The notes under the pieces: model-generated | What the model was told of the DNA's origin: nothing | Seen by the model: only the letters and a program-made list of their open reading frames with translations | Database searches by the model: none | Translations under genes and position numbers: made by a program | NCBI RefSeq assembly: GCF_000092425.1 | Contig: NC_014221.1 | Coordinates: 1,121,001-1,185,000, forward strand | Direction of reading: 5' to 3' | DNA length: 64,000 bases | Origin: Truepera radiovictrix DSM 17093 | GTDB taxonomy: Bacteria; Deinococcota; Deinococci; Deinococcales; Trueperaceae | Shown here: positions 12,668 through 22,567 of the stretch, piece by piece | How positions within the stretch are numbered: the stretch's first letter is position 1 | Layout of the letters: each line of letters opens with the position of its first letter

Positions 12668-13317
12668 TGGACGTAACCCTAGACGTCATCGGCTCCGAGC
12701 GCAAGGTGACGCTGGCGCTGCCCGAGCCCAAAGTATCGGTCTTGCACGAGGTCGTCTCGTGGCAGCTCTCGAAGCGCCGCCGCGGCACCGCCGCGACCAA
12801 AACCCGTGGCACGGTCTCGGGGACGACCGCGAAGATGTACCCGCAAAAGGGGACGGGGCGGGCGCGCCACGGCTCCTACAAGGCCCCCATCTTCGTGGGC
12901 GGCGGGATCGCTTTCGGGCCGCAGCCGCGCTCGTACGAGTACACCCTGCCCAAACGCGTGCGCCGCTTGGGGCTCAAGATGGCGCTCGCCGCGCGCGCGC
13001 AGGACAACAAACTCACCCTGGTCGAAGCCTTCGGCATCGGTGGGCGCACCAAAGAGTTCGTCGCGTGGGCCAAAGACCACGGCTTCGACGGTAGCGAACG
13101 GGTGCTGCTGGTCACCGACGACGAGCTCGCGCGGCGCGCCGCGCGCAACCTGCCCTGGGTGAGCGTGCTCCCCAGCCGCGGGCTCAATGTCTACGACATC
13201 TTGCGCCACGACCACGTCGTCGCCGACGCCGCGCTCTTTGCCGAGCCGGAGGAGGCGCAGGCCGCCCCGCGCCGCGTCGTCGTGACCGGGCGCCCCGCGG
13301 CTAAGGAGGAAGCGTGA
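12667..13317 (+). CDS. rplD: Ribosomal protein L4
   Basis: About 216 residues, with the exit-tunnel loop KMYPQKGTGRARHGS. In E. coli L4 also represses its own operon; no comparable S10 leader is seen here because transcription comes from the str operon. ATG 12667 (TGATG overlap with rplC) is preferred over GTG 12664. Confidence 0.96.
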   Translation: MDVTLDVIGSERKVTLALPEPKVSVLHEVVSWQLSKRRRGTAATKTRGTVSGTTAKMYPQKGTGRARHGSYKAPIFVGGGIAFGPQPRSYEYTLPKRVRRLGLKMALAARAQDNKLTLVEAFGIGGRTKEFVAWAKDHGFDGSERVLLVTDDELARRAARNLPWVSVLPSRGLNVYDILRHDHVVADAALFAEPEEAQAAPRRVVVTGRPAAKEEA

Positions 13318-13601
13318 ACCCGCACGACGTGATTCTAAGGCCCGTGCTGAGCGAAAAGGTGCTCGCCGAGATGGGCGCGGGCAAGTACGCCTTTTACGTG
13401 CACCCGAGCGCGAACAAGACGCAGATCAAAGACGCCATCGAGCGCGTTTTTGAAGTCGACGTGCTCAAGCTCAACCTGCTCAACGTGCGCGGCAAAGAGA
13501 AAACCATGGGGCGCTTTCGCGGGGTGCGGCCGCGCCGCAAAAAGGTCATCGTGACCCTAAAGCCGGGGCAGCGCATCCAGCAGCTCGAGGGCCTCACCTA
13601 A
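13314..13601 (+). CDS. rplW: Ribosomal protein L23
   Basis: A 95-residue protein at the tunnel exit and docking site for trigger factor and SRP (ILRPVLSEKV near the start, then GRFRGVRPRRKK). The GTG start overlaps the rplD stop by 4 nt. Confidence 0.96.
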   Translation: MNPHDVILRPVLSEKVLAEMGAGKYAFYVHPSANKTQIKDAIERVFEVDVLKLNLLNVRGKEKTMGRFRGVRPRRKKVIVTLKPGQRIQQLEGLT

Positions 13602-13610
13602 AGGAGCGTT

Positions 13611-14447
13611 ATGCCGACGAAGAAGTACCGTCCTTATACCCCCTCGAGGCGCTTTATGACGACCTCGGACTTTTCGGAGATCACCTCGACGACCCCCGAA
13701 AAGTCGCTGTTAAAACCCTTTAAGCGCACGGGGGGGCGCAACAACCACGGCCGCATCACCGCGCGTTTTCGCGGCGGCGGCCACAAGCGCCGCTACCGCG
13801 TGATCGACTTTCGCCGCCGCGACAAAGAGGGTGTGCCCGCCAAGGTCGCGACCATTGAGTACGACCCCAACCGGAGCGCCCGCATCGCCCTGCTGCACTA
13901 TTTAGACGGCGAAAAGCGCTACATCTTGGCGCCCGAAAACCTCGTCGTCGGGAGCCGCGTCGTCGCGGGGCCTGAGGCCGAGCCGGTCTTGGGTAACGCC
14001 TTGCCGCTGCGCTTTATCCCCGTCGGTACGGTGGTGCATAACGTCGAGCTGACCCCCGGCAAGGGTGCGCAGCTCGCCCGCAGCGCCGGCACCAGCGTGC
14101 AGCTCCAGGGCCGAGACGGCAACTACGTCACCCTGCGCCTCCCCTCGGGGGAGCTGCGCCGCGTGCACGGCGAGTGCTACGCCACCGTCGGCGTCGTCGG
14201 CAACGCCGAGCACAAAAACATCGTCTACGGCAAAGCCGGTCGCACCCGTTGGATGGGCCGCAAACCGCACCAACGCGGGCGGGCGATGAACCCGGTTGAC
14301 CACCCGCACGGTGGGGGGGAGGGCCGTTCGTCTAGCGGTCGTCCGCCGGTGAGCCCGTGGGGCCAGCAAGCGAAGGGGTTAAAGACGCGCACCAAGCGCA
14401 AAAACTCCTCGAAGTTTATCGTCCGTCGTCGTAAAGGGAGCAGCTAA
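13611..14447 (+). CDS. rplB: Ribosomal protein L2
   Basis: A 278-residue L2, essential for subunit association and the peptidyl transferase centre. [16 protein letters not shown] and [18 protein letters not shown], with the conserved histidine, are present. An AAAGGAG ribosome site precedes ATG. Confidence 0.98.
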   Translation: MPTKKYRPYTPSRRFMTTSDFSEITSTTPEKSLLKPFKRTGGRNNHGRITARFRGGGHKRRYRVIDFRRRDKEGVPAKVATIEYDPNRSARIALLHYLDGEKRYILAPENLVVGSRVVAGPEAEPVLGNALPLRFIPVGTVVHNVELTPGKGAQLARSAGTSVQLQGRDGNYVTLRLPSGELRRVHGECYATVGVVGNAEHKNIVYGKAGRTRWMGRKPHQRGRAMNPVDHPHGGGEGRSSSGRPPVSPWGQQAKGLKTRTKRKNSSKFIVRRRKGSS

Positions 14448-14719
14448 TGGCGCGTAGCATGAAAAAAGGGCCGTTCGTCGACGACCACCTGCTGGCGAAG
14501 ATCGACGCGGCCAACGAAAAGGGTGAGCGGCGGGTGATCCGCACCTGGAGCCGCCGCAGCACCATCGTCCCCGAGATGGTCGGCCACACCATCGGGGTGC
14601 ATAACGGCAAGCAGCACGTCCCCGTGTTTATCCAGGAGAACATGGTGGGTCACAAGCTCGGCGAGTTCGCGCCGACCCGCACCTTCCGCGGGCACAGCGG
14701 TAACCGCAAGGGGCAGTGA
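14447..14719 (+). CDS. rpsS: Ribosomal protein S19
   Basis: A 90-residue head protein of the 30S subunit, [15 protein letters not shown] with the conserved [15 protein letters not shown] and [15 protein letters not shown] overlaps the rplB stop (TAATG). Confidence 0.97.
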   Translation: MARSMKKGPFVDDHLLAKIDAANEKGERRVIRTWSRRSTIVPEMVGHTIGVHNGKQHVPVFIQENMVGHKLGEFAPTRTFRGHSGNRKGQ

Positions 14720-15057
14720 TGGAGGCTAGAGCCCACCTCACCATGCTCCGCGTGACGCCGCAGAAGACGCGGCTGGTCGCCGACCTTATCCGCGGCAAAC
14801 GCGTGAGCGAAGCCGAGAGCATCTTGCGCTTTACCCCGCGCCGCCCCGCGCAGCCACTTCTCAAACTCTTGCAGAGCGCGAAGGCGAACGCGGTCAACAA
14901 CCACGACATGTTTGAAGACAACCTCGTGGTCGCCAAGATCATGGTCAACGAGGGGCCGGTCATGAAGCGCTACCTGCCCCGCGCGCGGGGCCGCGCCGAC
15001 CTGCTGCGCAAACGCACGAGCCACGTCACGATCGTTCTGGAGGAGAAAGATGGTTAG
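14719..15057 (+). CDS. rplV: Ribosomal protein L22
   Basis: About 112 residues; VTPQKTRLVADLIRGK and LPRARGRADLLRKRTSH, the latter from the loop lining the exit tunnel. ATG 14719 (TGATG with rpsS) is preferred over GTG 14716. Confidence 0.96.
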   Translation: MEARAHLTMLRVTPQKTRLVADLIRGKRVSEAESILRFTPRRPAQPLLKLLQSAKANAVNNHDMFEDNLVVAKIMVNEGPVMKRYLPRARGRADLLRKRTSHVTIVLEEKDG

Positions 15058-15059
15058 CC

Positions 15060-15854
15060 ATGGGTAACAAGATCAACCCGGTCGGTTTTCGCCTGGGGGT
15101 CAACAAAGAGCCCTCGGCGAAGTGGTACGCCAACACCAAGACCTACGCCAAGCTGCTCGCCGAAGACGACCTCATCCGCCGCACCGTCACCGCTGACGTC
15201 GGCCACTCGGGGGTGTCGCGCATCGACATCGAGCGCGCCGCGCACAACGTCAACGTCACCATCCACACCGCCAAACCCGGCGTGGTGATCGGGCGCGGGG
15301 GCGAGTCGATCAAGCAGCTGCGCCAAAAGCTCGACCACCTGATCGGCGGCACGGTGGCGGTCAACGTCCAAGAGGTCGCCAACCCGAACACCAACGCGGC
15401 GCTCATCGCGCAGCGCATCGCCGAGCAGCTCGAGCGCCGCTTCGCGTTTCGCCGCGCGATGAAGCAAGCCATCCAGCGCACCATGGAGTCGGGGGCCAAA
15501 GGGGTCAAGATCCGCTGCTCGGGTCGCCTCGGTGGTGCCGAGCAGGCGCGCCCCGAGTCGTACATGGACGGCCGCGTCCCCCTGCAGACGCTGCGCGCCG
15601 ATATCGACTACGGCACCGCGCGCGCGAACACCACCTACGGCGTCATCGGCGTCAAGGTGTGGGTGTTTCACGGCGAGCTCGTCGGCGACAAACAGCGCCG
15701 CGCCGCCAACTTGCCGCGCCCGCGTCAGGATGAGGACAAAAACCGCCGCCGCCGCCGCCCGCAGGCGCGCCGCCGCCCCGAAGGGGGTGCGGGTGGTCGC
15801 TCCGGCGACCGCGCCGGCCGCAGCCGTCCAGCCGAGAGGAAAGAGCGTAAGTAA
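15060..15854 (+). CDS. rpsC: Ribosomal protein S3 with Arg-rich tail
   Basis: A 264-residue S3 ([15 protein letters not shown]). KH domain with [10 protein letters not shown] at about residues 80-90, then [12 protein letters not shown]. After the conserved core (ending about residue 212) it carries a tail of about 50 residues rich in Arg, Gly and Pro that is longer than in most S3 proteins and presumably contacts rRNA or mRNA at the entry site. Two nt separate it from rplV. Confidence 0.97.
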   Translation: MGNKINPVGFRLGVNKEPSAKWYANTKTYAKLLAEDDLIRRTVTADVGHSGVSRIDIERAAHNVNVTIHTAKPGVVIGRGGESIKQLRQKLDHLIGGTVAVNVQEVANPNTNAALIAQRIAEQLERRFAFRRAMKQAIQRTMESGAKGVKIRCSGRLGGAEQARPESYMDGRVPLQTLRADIDYGTARANTTYGVIGVKVWVFHGELVGDKQRRAANLPRPRQDEDKNRRRRRPQARRRPEGGAGGRSGDRAGRSRPAERKERK

Positions 15855-16279
15855 TGCTGCTACCAAAACGGGTCAAGTACCGCAAGCAGATGCGCGGGCG
15901 GATGAAGGGCGACACCAAAGGGGGCGACTACGTCGCTTTCGGCGACTACGGCCTCGTCGCCTTGGAGCCCGCGTGGATCAAGTCGAACCAGATCGAAGCG
16001 TGCCGCATCACCATGAGCCGCTTTTTTCGGCGTGGCGGCAAGATCTATATCCGCGTCTTCCCCGACAAGCCGGTGACCAAAAAGCCCGCTGAGACCCGCA
16101 TGGGTAAGGGGAAAGGGGCGGTCGAGTACTGGGTGGCGGTGGTCAAGCCGGGGCGGGTGATCTTCGAGGTCGCCAACGTGACCGAGGAGCAAGCGCGCGA
16201 AGCGTTCCGCTTAGCGGGCCACAAACTGCCGATCAAAACGAAGATGGTTAAGCGCGAGGTGTACGATGAAGCCCAGTGA
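15854..16279 (+). CDS. rplP: Ribosomal protein L16
   Basis: A 141-residue protein near the A-site of the 50S subunit: [52 protein letters not shown] overlaps the rpsC stop (TAATG). Confidence 0.97.
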   Translation: MLLPKRVKYRKQMRGRMKGDTKGGDYVAFGDYGLVALEPAWIKSNQIEACRITMSRFFRRGGKIYIRVFPDKPVTKKPAETRMGKGKGAVEYWVAVVKPGRVIFEVANVTEEQAREAFRLAGHKLPIKTKMVKREVYDEAQ

Positions 16280-16460
16280 GGTGCGCAACCTCAGTCTCGA
16301 CGAGATCCGCAGCGAGATCGACAAGCGCCGTAAAGAGCTCCTCGAGCTGCGTTTTCAGGCCTCGGTCGGGCAAGCGACCAACCCCAAACGCATCGGCGCT
16401 GCCAAACGGGAGATCGCCCGCCTGCTCACCATCGCCACCGAAAAAGGAGGCCGGCTATGA
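16266..16460 (+). CDS. rpmC: Ribosomal protein L29
   Basis: A 64-residue two-helix protein at the tunnel exit ([18 protein letters not shown], then ELLELRFQ). It overlaps the end of rplP by 14 nt, the longest overlap in the block. Confidence 0.95.
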   Translation: MKPSEVRNLSLDEIRSEIDKRRKELLELRFQASVGQATNPKRIGAAKREIARLLTIATEKGGRL

Positions 16461-16702
16461 AAAAAACGTTGCAGGGGCGCGTGGTCAGCGACAAAGCCGA
16501 CAAGACCGTGACGGTCAGCGTCGAGCGCCGCTTTAAGCACCCGCTCTACGGCAAGGTCGTGGCGGTGACCAAAAAGTACCTCGCCCACGATGAGAACAAC
16601 GAGTACAAAGAGGGCGACATCGTCGAGATCATCACCCGCCGCCCGATCAGCAAACGCAAACGTTTCGCCGTCACGCGCCTTATCGAACGCGCGCGCGGCT
16701 AA
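16457..16702 (+). CDS. rpsQ: Ribosomal protein S17
   Basis: An 81-residue primary 16S rRNA binder: [16 protein letters not shown], then HPLYGKVV and GDIVEI. ATG overlaps the rpmC stop (ATGA); an AGGAGG ribosome site lies inside rpmC. Confidence 0.96.
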   Translation: MKKTLQGRVVSDKADKTVTVSVERRFKHPLYGKVVAVTKKYLAHDENNEYKEGDIVEIITRRPISKRKRFAVTRLIERARG

Positions 16703-16711
16703 GGAGAAGGG

Positions 16712-17080
16712 ATGATTCAGCAAGAGTCCTACCTCGAGGTCGCGGACAACTCGGGTGCGCGCCGCATCCAGTGCATCCGCGTGCTCGGCACCGGGAGCCA
16801 GTACGTCGGGAGCGTCGGCGACGTGATCGTCGCGGCGGTCAAAGATGCCATCCCGCGGGCGGCGGTGAAAAAGGGTGACGTCGTTAAAGCGGTGATCGTC
16901 CGCACCGCCAAGGAGATCAACCGCAGCGACGGCAGCAGCATCCGTTTTGACAACAACGCCGCGGTGATCATCAACAACCAAAACGAGCCGCGCGGTACGC
17001 GCGTGTTCGGACCCGTGGCCCGCGAGCTGCGCGAAAAGCGTTTTATGCGCATCGTGTCGCTCGCGCCGGAGGTGCTCTAA
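16712..17080 (+). CDS. rplN: Ribosomal protein L14
   Basis: A 122-residue universal L14 at the subunit interface: [17 protein letters not shown] and [25 protein letters not shown] precedes ATG. First gene of the classical spc group. Confidence 0.97.
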   Translation: MIQQESYLEVADNSGARRIQCIRVLGTGSQYVGSVGDVIVAAVKDAIPRAAVKKGDVVKAVIVRTAKEINRSDGSSIRFDNNAAVIINNQNEPRGTRVFGPVARELREKRFMRIVSLAPEVL

Positions 17081-17415
17081 TGGCAACCAAACCCAAGCGG
17101 ACGCGTATCCGCCTGAAAAAGGGCGACCGCGTGCGGGTGATCGCCGGGGCCCACAAGGGGGCCGAAGGGGTGATCATCGCTACGCTGCCGGAGAAAAACC
17201 GCGTGGTCGTCGAGGGGGTCAACCTGATCAAAAAGGCCCGCCGCCCCACCCAGCAAAACCCGCGCGGCGGTTTCGACGAGCGTGAAGCGCCCCTGCACGC
17301 CTCGAACGTGCAGCTCTTGGACCCCAAAACGGGGGAGCCGACGCGTATCGGGGTGCGCTTCGAGGACGGCCGCAAGGTCCGCGTGGCCCTAAAGAGCGGC
17401 ACGAGCCTCAGCTAG
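17080..17415 (+). CDS. rplX: Ribosomal protein L24
   Basis: A 111-residue KOW-domain protein that initiates 50S assembly ([15 protein letters not shown], then [16 protein letters not shown]). ATG overlaps the rplN stop by one base. Confidence 0.96.
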   Translation: MATKPKRTRIRLKKGDRVRVIAGAHKGAEGVIIATLPEKNRVVVEGVNLIKKARRPTQQNPRGGFDEREAPLHASNVQLLDPKTGEPTRIGVRFEDGRKVRVALKSGTSLS

Positions 17416-17422
17416 GAGAGGT

Positions 17423-17974
17423 ATGAGCAAGGTAGATGTTGCGCTCAAAAAGCGCTACCACAACGAGGTCAAACCCGCTTTGCAGGAGCGCCACGGGTAC
17501 ACCAACGTCATGGCGATCCCCAAACTCGAAAAGATCATCATCAACGTCGGTCTCGGCGAAGCGCGGGACGACTCGAAGGTGATCGAGCGGGCTTCGCGCG
17601 AGCTGGCCCAGATCGCCCTGCAGCGCCCCGTGGTGACGCGCGCGAAAAAGTCGGTGTCGAACTTTAAGGTGCGCACGGGGATGCCGATCGGCCTCAAGGT
17701 GACCCTGCGTGGCGACCGCATGTGGGTGTTTTTGGAGAAGCTCATCAACGTGGCGCTCCCGCGGGTGCGCGACTTTCGCGGGGTCAACCCGAACGCGTTT
17801 GACGGCCGCGGCAACTACAACCTGGGTCTGCGCGAGCAGCTCGTCTTCCCCGAGCTGTCGATCGACCAGGTCGATGGCACCCGTGGGATGGACATCGCGA
17901 TCGTTACGACGGCTCAAAGCGACGAAGAAGCGCGCAGCTTGCTCGAGCTTCTCGGCATGCCCTTTAGAAGGTAG
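17423..17974 (+). CDS. rplE: Ribosomal protein L5
   Basis: A 183-residue 5S rRNA-binding protein: [38 protein letters not shown], and [22 protein letters not shown] precedes ATG. Confidence 0.97.
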   Translation: MSKVDVALKKRYHNEVKPALQERHGYTNVMAIPKLEKIIINVGLGEARDDSKVIERASRELAQIALQRPVVTRAKKSVSNFKVRTGMPIGLKVTLRGDRMWVFLEKLINVALPRVRDFRGVNPNAFDGRGNYNLGLREQLVFPELSIDQVDGTRGMDIAIVTTAQSDEEARSLLELLGMPFRR

Positions 17975-17978
17975 GACC

Positions 17979-18164
17979 ATGGCGACAAAGGCACATATCG
18001 CGAAATCGAAGAGGACCCCCAAGTTCTCGGCGCGGACGGTTAACCGCTGCAGCCGTTGCGGGAGGAGCCGCGGCTATTTGCGCGACTTTAACCTCTGCCG
18101 CATCTGCATGCGCGAGATGGCGCACCAGGGTCTTTTGCCCGGCGTCCGCAAGGCGAGCTGGTAA
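17979..18164 (+). CDS. rpsN: Ribosomal protein S14, zinc-binding type
   Basis: A 61-residue short S14 (type Z) of the 30S head. It holds a zinc ribbon with Cys24, Cys27, Cys40 and Cys43 (CSRC ... CRIC) and ends in [11 protein letters not shown] 17979 has TAGGA upstream and lies 4 nt after rplE. Confidence 0.97.
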   Translation: MATKAHIAKSKRTPKFSARTVNRCSRCGRSRGYLRDFNLCRICMREMAHQGLLPGVRKASW

Positions 18165-18186
18165 GGCTAAGCGAGAGAACACTTTA

Positions 18187-18234
18187 GGGAGGTGATGGTC
18201 AGTTCGCTTGAACTGAGACCAACCTCCGCGGAGG
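18187..18234 (+). promoter_or_regulatory. Structured RNA element before rpsH
   Basis: In the 74-nt rpsN-rpsH gap the RNA can fold into a two-part helix. The lower stem is GGAGGT (18188-18193) with ACCTCC (18222-18227). The upper stem is GGTC+AGTTC (18197-18205) with GAACT+GACC (18210-18214, 18217-18220), with a bulged GA and a GCTT loop. The 3' arm CCTCC lies directly before the rpsH ribosome site GGAGG (18230-18234) and is complementary to it, so the two pairings compete. A candidate autoregulatory site for S8; the protein partner is inferred. Confidence 0.5.
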
Positions 18235-18238
18235 AACG

Positions 18239-18634
18239 ATGTACACAGACCCCATTGCTGACATGCTGACGCGCATCCGTAACGGTGTGGCGATCGCCGC
18301 CCCCACCGTCGACGTGCCCGCGAGCAAGTTTAAACGGGCGCTCGCGGAGCTTTTGGTGCGCGAGGGCTACCTCAAGTCGGTCGAAGCGGTGACGCAAGAC
18401 GGCAAACCGGTGCTCCGCATCGGCCTCAAATACGGCCCGCGCCGCACCCCCATCATCAACGAGCTGCACCGCGTTTCAAAACCCGGCCGCCGCGCCTACG
18501 CCAAAGCCAAAGCGGTCCCCGTCGTGCGGGGCGGCCTCGGCGTCGCCGTTATCTCGACGCCGCAAGGCCTGATGGTCGACCGCGAGGCGCGGCGCCACAA
18601 CGTCGGCGGCGAAGTGATCTGCGAGGTTTGGTAA
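18239..18634 (+). CDS. rpsH: Ribosomal protein S8
   Basis: A 131-residue central-domain protein ([36 protein letters not shown]). In E. coli S8 represses the spc operon. Here the fold at 18187-18234 directly upstream is the only structured leader in this part of the block. Confidence 0.97.
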   Translation: MYTDPIADMLTRIRNGVAIAAPTVDVPASKFKRALAELLVREGYLKSVEAVTQDGKPVLRIGLKYGPRRTPIINELHRVSKPGRRAYAKAKAVPVVRGGLGVAVISTPQGLMVDREARRHNVGGEVICEVW

Positions 18635-19173
18635 TGTCGCGTATCGGAAGAGCACCCATCCCTTTGCCCAAAGGGGTCGATGTCACCCTCGGCAAGACGA
18701 GCGTCGCCGTCAAGGGGCCCAAGGGCCAGCTGACGGTCCCCTTGAACCCGCGCCTCAGCGTCAAGCAAGAGGACGGCAAGCTGATCGTCGAGCGCCCCAG
18801 CGACGCACCGCGCGACCGCGCACAACACGGGCTCACCCGGACCCTTATCCACAACGCCATCCAGGGTGTCACGGAGGGGTTTACGCGCAACCTGCAGATC
18901 CAAGGGGTGGGTTACCGCTGCGCTATGCGCGGTAAAAACCTCGAGCTGCAGCTCGGCTTTTCACACCCCGTGGTGTTCGAGCCCCCGGAGGGCATCACCT
19001 TAGCCGCCCCCGAGCCGACGCGGATCACCGTCTCGGGGATCGACAAACAGCTCGTCGGCCAGGTGGCCGCGAACATCCGCAAGGTGCGCCCCCCCGACTC
19101 GTACCACGGCAAAGGGGTGCGCTACGAAGGAGAACAGGTCCGCCTGAAACCCGGTAAGGCGGCGGCTCGCTAG
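18634..19173 (+). CDS. rplF: Ribosomal protein L6
   Basis: A 179-residue protein near the GTPase centre: [15 protein letters not shown], and [24 protein letters not shown] overlaps the rpsH stop (TAATG). Confidence 0.97.
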   Translation: MSRIGRAPIPLPKGVDVTLGKTSVAVKGPKGQLTVPLNPRLSVKQEDGKLIVERPSDAPRDRAQHGLTRTLIHNAIQGVTEGFTRNLQIQGVGYRCAMRGKNLELQLGFSHPVVFEPPEGITLAAPEPTRITVSGIDKQLVGQVAANIRKVRPPDSYHGKGVRYEGEQVRLKPGKAAAR

Positions 19174-19184
19174 AGGAGGATGAG

Positions 19185-19532
19185 ATGAGACCAGCGACCA
19201 CAGCGGAGCGGCGCCGCCTCCGCACTAGAAGGCGGCTTCAGCGCCCCGTCGAGACCGCGAGGCTGCGCCTCAGCGTGTTTCGCAGCGCTAAACACATCTA
19301 CGCCCAAGTCATCGACCCCAAACGGGGGCACACCATCGCCGAGGCCAACTCGAAAAGCCTCGGGCTGACGGGGAACAAGACCGAACAGGCGGCGGCCGTC
19401 GGCCGCGCCGTCGCCGAGCGCGCCCTCGCTGCGGGCGCCAAACAGGTGGTTTTCGACCGCGGCAGCTACCGCTACCACGGCCGCGTCAAAGCGCTCGCCG
19501 ACGGCGCCCGCGAAGGAGGGCTCGAGTTCTAA
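19185..19532 (+). CDS. rplR: Ribosomal protein L18
   Basis: A 115-residue 5S rRNA-binding protein: [19 protein letters not shown] and [36 protein letters not shown] ribosome site precedes ATG. Confidence 0.96.
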   Translation: MRPATTAERRRLRTRRRLQRPVETARLRLSVFRSAKHIYAQVIDPKRGHTIAEANSKSLGLTGNKTEQAAAVGRAVAERALAAGAKQVVFDRGSYRYHGRVKALADGAREGGLEF

Positions 19533-20005
19533 TGGCTGAAACGGACTTTGAAGACAAGGTCATCTTTATCCGCCGCACCGCTAAGACCTACCAGGGGGGC
19601 CGCCGTTTCCGCTTCGGTGCGATGGTCGCTATTGGCGACCGCAACGGCCGCGTCGGTATCGGCCTCGGCAAGGCCAAAGAGGTGCCTTTGGCGGTGCAAA
19701 AGGGCCAGTACGTCGCGCGCCGCAACCTCATCGAGGTACCCATCGAGGAGCCGGGGACCATCCCCCACGAGGTCTTGGGCCAGCACGGCACCAGCCGCGT
19801 GATGCTCAAACCCGCGGGCGCCGGTACGGGCGTGATTGCCGGCAGCGTGCCGCGCGCGATCGTCGAGCTCGCCGGGTTTCGCAACCTGCTCACCAAAGAG
19901 CTCGGTTCGCGCAACCAGACGAACGTCGCCTACGCCGTGATGGACGGGTTGCGGCAGCTCAAGACCTTCGAGGAAGCGAAACGCGAACGCGAGGCGGCCC
20001 AATGA
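19532..20005 (+). CDS. rpsE: Ribosomal protein S5
   Basis: A 157-residue fidelity protein of the 30S subunit: [19 protein letters not shown] and [24 protein letters not shown] overlaps the rplR stop. Confidence 0.97.
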   Translation: MAETDFEDKVIFIRRTAKTYQGGRRFRFGAMVAIGDRNGRVGIGLGKAKEVPLAVQKGQYVARRNLIEVPIEEPGTIPHEVLGQHGTSRVMLKPAGAGTGVIAGSVPRAIVELAGFRNLLTKELGSRNQTNVAYAVMDGLRQLKTFEEAKREREAAQ

Positions 20006-20169
20006 AGATCACCCTCGTGCGCAGCTTGATCGGCGTTCGCAAAGACCAGCGCGCGACGGTGCGCGCGCTCGGCCTACGCAAAACTGGCGACGTCCGCGAA
20101 GTCAAAGACACCCCAGACGTGCGCGGCATGGTCGACAAGGTCGCGTACCTGCTAAAGGTGGAATCATGA
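20002..20169 (+). CDS. rpmD: Ribosomal protein L30
   Basis: A 55-residue protein, [20 protein letters not shown] then LGLRKTG and [16 protein letters not shown]. It overlaps rpsE and rplO by 4 nt each, which fixes the coordinates. Confidence 0.96.
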   Translation: MKITLVRSLIGVRKDQRATVRALGLRKTGDVREVKDTPDVRGMVDKVAYLLKVES

Positions 20170-20660
20170 AGTTAAACGATCTTAAACCCGCTCCGGGAGC
20201 GAAAAAGGCGCGCCGCCGCGTCGGGCGCGGGCTCGGGAGCGGCCGCGGTAAAACCGCCGGTCGCGGCCAGAAGGGCCAGTCGAGCCGCTCGGGTTTCTCG
20301 CACGGCGCCGGTTGGGAGGGGGGGCGCTCGAGGCTCATCATGCGCCTGCCCAAACGCGGTTTTGTGCACCAGGGCACCGAGTACCAGATCATCAACGTCG
20401 GTGACCTCGAGGTCTTCGAAGCGGGCAGCGTCGTCGACGCCGCCAGCCTCCGCGCCCGCGGTTTGATCCGCCACGAAGACCGCCCCGTCAAACTGCTCGG
20501 CAACGGCGAGCTGAGTGTCGCGCTGCAGGTCGCGGTCGACGCGTATAGCCGCAGCGCGGTGCGGGCAGTGGAAGCGGCGGGCGGCAGCGTGCGCGGCGAC
20601 GCTCGCACCGCCCCCGCCGCTGCGCCAGATGAGGGCGCTCAGGGCGAGGGGCGCGCGTAG
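20166..20660 (+). CDS. rplO: Ribosomal protein L15
   Basis: A 164-residue 50S protein: [38 protein letters not shown]-type segment [17 protein letters not shown]. The C-terminal ~20 residues are Ala/Glu/Gly-rich and variable. Confidence 0.96.
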   Translation: MKLNDLKPAPGAKKARRRVGRGLGSGRGKTAGRGQKGQSSRSGFSHGAGWEGGRSRLIMRLPKRGFVHQGTEYQIINVGDLEVFEAGSVVDAASLRARGLIRHEDRPVKLLGNGELSVALQVAVDAYSRSAVRAVEAAGGSVRGDARTAPAAAPDEGAQGEGRA

Positions 20661-21980
20661 ATGCTCGCAGCCTTCGGCAACGCCTTCCGCATCCCCGATC
20701 TGCGCGCCAAGCTGCTGGTGGTGATCGGGCTTTTGGCGGTCTATCGCCTGGGCGTCTTTATCCCGACGCCGGGCGTCGACGCCGAAGCGCTGCGGACGCA
20801 GTTCCAGGGTCAAGGGGGTGTCTTCGAGCTGCTCGGCTTCGTCACCGGGGGCAACATCGAGGTCTTCTCGGTGTTCGCCCTCGGGGTCATCCCCTACATC
20901 ACCGCGAGCATCATCTTTCAGCTCCTCACGTCCGTCTACCCGCCCCTTGAAAAGCTGCAAAAAGAGGGCGAGGAGGGGCGGCGTAAGATCACCCAGTACA
21001 CCCGCTACGCCGCTGTAGCGTTAGGCGCCATTCAGGGGCTTTTTCTGGCGATCGCCTTGATAGGCCCTTCGGGCGCGCTGCGCGTCGGTTGGAGTAACGG
21101 CCCCTTTTTGTGGTTTACCGTGATGATCACGCAGATCGCCGGTATCGCCGTGGTCATCTACCTGGGTGAAAAGATCACCGAGTACGGCATCGGCAACGGC
21201 ATCTCGCTTATCATCTTCGCCGGGATCGTCGCCGCCTACCCGCAAGCCCTCGCCCAGACGTTTGCGCTCATCGGCACCGGTGAGTCGAACATCTTTAGCC
21301 TCATCATCTTTTTCCTGCTGCTGATTTTCACCATCGCGGGGATGGTCTTTATCCAGCAGGGGGAGCGCCGCATCCCCGTGCAGTACGCCCGTAAGGTCGT
21401 CGGGCGGCGCGTGATGGGCGGTCAGAGCACCTACATCCCGCTGCGCGTGAACGCCGCCGGGGTGATTCCGGTCATCTTCGCGGTCTCCGTGCTCGTCATC
21501 CCGGGGACGCTCATCTCGCTGTTTCCCAACGTGCTCTGGTTGCAGCGCGTCGGCGCTTGGTTTAACCCCGCGCAGTGGCAAGGGCTTATCGTCAGCACGC
21601 TGTTAATCGTCGCGTTTACCTACTTCTACACCCAGATCTCGTTTGACCCGCGGCGCATCTCCGAAAACCTGCGCGAGTACGGCGGGTTTATCCCCGGCGT
21701 GCGCCCCGGCCAACCGACGACGGACCACCTCAACCGCATCACCACCCGCATCACCCTCTGGGGGGCGCTCTTTTTGGGTCTCGTCAACGCCCTGCCGCAG
21801 ATCCTGGGTTGGCTGACGGGTCAGGGAACCCTGGCGCTCGTCTTCTCCGGCATCGGCCTTTTGATCGTCGTCGGGGTGTCCCTAGACACCTTGCGGCAGC
21901 TCGAGTCTCAGCTCATGATGCGCCACTACGACGGCTTTGTGAGCCGCGGGCGGATCCGCGGGCGTGGGAGGCGCTTCTAG
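20661..21980 (+). CDS. secY: Protein translocase subunit SecY
   Basis: A 439-residue protein with ten membrane segments forming the Sec channel. Landmarks: LGVFIPTPGVD near the N terminus, ALGVIPYITASI, EKITEYGIGNGISLIIFAGI, and FNPAQ/ENLREYGGFIPGVRPG. ATG starts directly after the rplO stop. Confidence 0.98.
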   Translation: MLAAFGNAFRIPDLRAKLLVVIGLLAVYRLGVFIPTPGVDAEALRTQFQGQGGVFELLGFVTGGNIEVFSVFALGVIPYITASIIFQLLTSVYPPLEKLQKEGEEGRRKITQYTRYAAVALGAIQGLFLAIALIGPSGALRVGWSNGPFLWFTVMITQIAGIAVVIYLGEKITEYGIGNGISLIIFAGIVAAYPQALAQTFALIGTGESNIFSLIIFFLLLIFTIAGMVFIQQGERRIPVQYARKVVGRRVMGGQSTYIPLRVNAAGVIPVIFAVSVLVIPGTLISLFPNVLWLQRVGAWFNPAQWQGLIVSTLLIVAFTYFYTQISFDPRRISENLREYGGFIPGVRPGQPTTDHLNRITTRITLWGALFLGLVNALPQILGWLTGQGTLALVFSGIGLLIVVGVSLDTLRQLESQLMMRHYDGFVSRGRIRGRGRRF

Positions 21981-22567
21981 TGACCTCGGAGCTGCAGATC
22001 ACGACGCCCGAGGTGCTCTTGCTCATCGGACCCCCCGGCGCGGGGAAGGGGACGCAGGCGGAGAAGCTCGCCCGGGCGCGCCGCCTAAAAAAGCTCTCGA
22101 CCGGCGACATGCTCCGCGACCACGTGAGCCGCGGTACCGAGCTCGGCCTCCGGGCTAAAGCCATCATGGAGGCCGGCGAACTCGTCCCCGACGAGGTGAT
22201 CGTCGGGATGGTGCGCGATGAGGTGGCCGGCATGACGCCCGTACGCGTCCTTTTCGACGGGTTTCCGCGTACGGGCCCTCAGGCCGAAGCGCTCGACCGG
22301 CTCCTGGCTGACCTCGGCGCGACGATCACCGCAGCGGTGCTCTTGGAGGTCGACACCGAAGAGCTCATCGCGCGGCTCGTTAAACGCGCTGCCGAACAGG
22401 GGCGCACCGACGACAACGAGGCCACCGTGCGCACGCGGATGAACGTCTATAGCGCCCAGACGGCGCCCTTGGTGACCTACTACGAAACGACCGGCAAGCT
22501 GCGGCGCGTCGACGGGGTCGGCTCGGTCGAGGAGGTCTTCGCGCGCATCTCCGAGGTGCTGCCGTGA
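21980..22567 (+). CDS. adk: Adenylate kinase
   Basis: A 195-residue short-lid nucleotide kinase (AMP + ATP = 2 ADP). P-loop GPPGAGKGTQAEKLA, KLSTGDMLRD, FDGFPRT. The lid is GRTDDNEATVRTR and lacks zinc cysteines. GTG 21980 overlaps the secY stop (TAGTG), which decides the start. Confidence 0.96.
   Translation: MTSELQITTPEVLLLIGPPGAGKGTQAEKLARARRLKKLSTGDMLRDHVSRGTELGLRAKAIMEAGELVPDEVIVGMVRDEVAGMTPVRVLFDGFPRTGPQAEALDRLLADLGATITAAVLLEVDTEELIARLVKRAAEQGRTDDNEATVRTRMNVYSAQTAPLVTYYETTGKLRRVDGVGSVEEVFARISEVLP

Noticed and set aside
15054-15866. 270-codon minus-strand frame opposite rpsC
   Set aside because: Shadow of a high-GC ribosomal gene; rpsC on the plus strand is certain.
18195-18269. 24-codon frame starting inside the rpsH leader hairpin
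   Set aside because: The GGAGG is only 2 nt from its ATG and the bases are explained by the stem structure.
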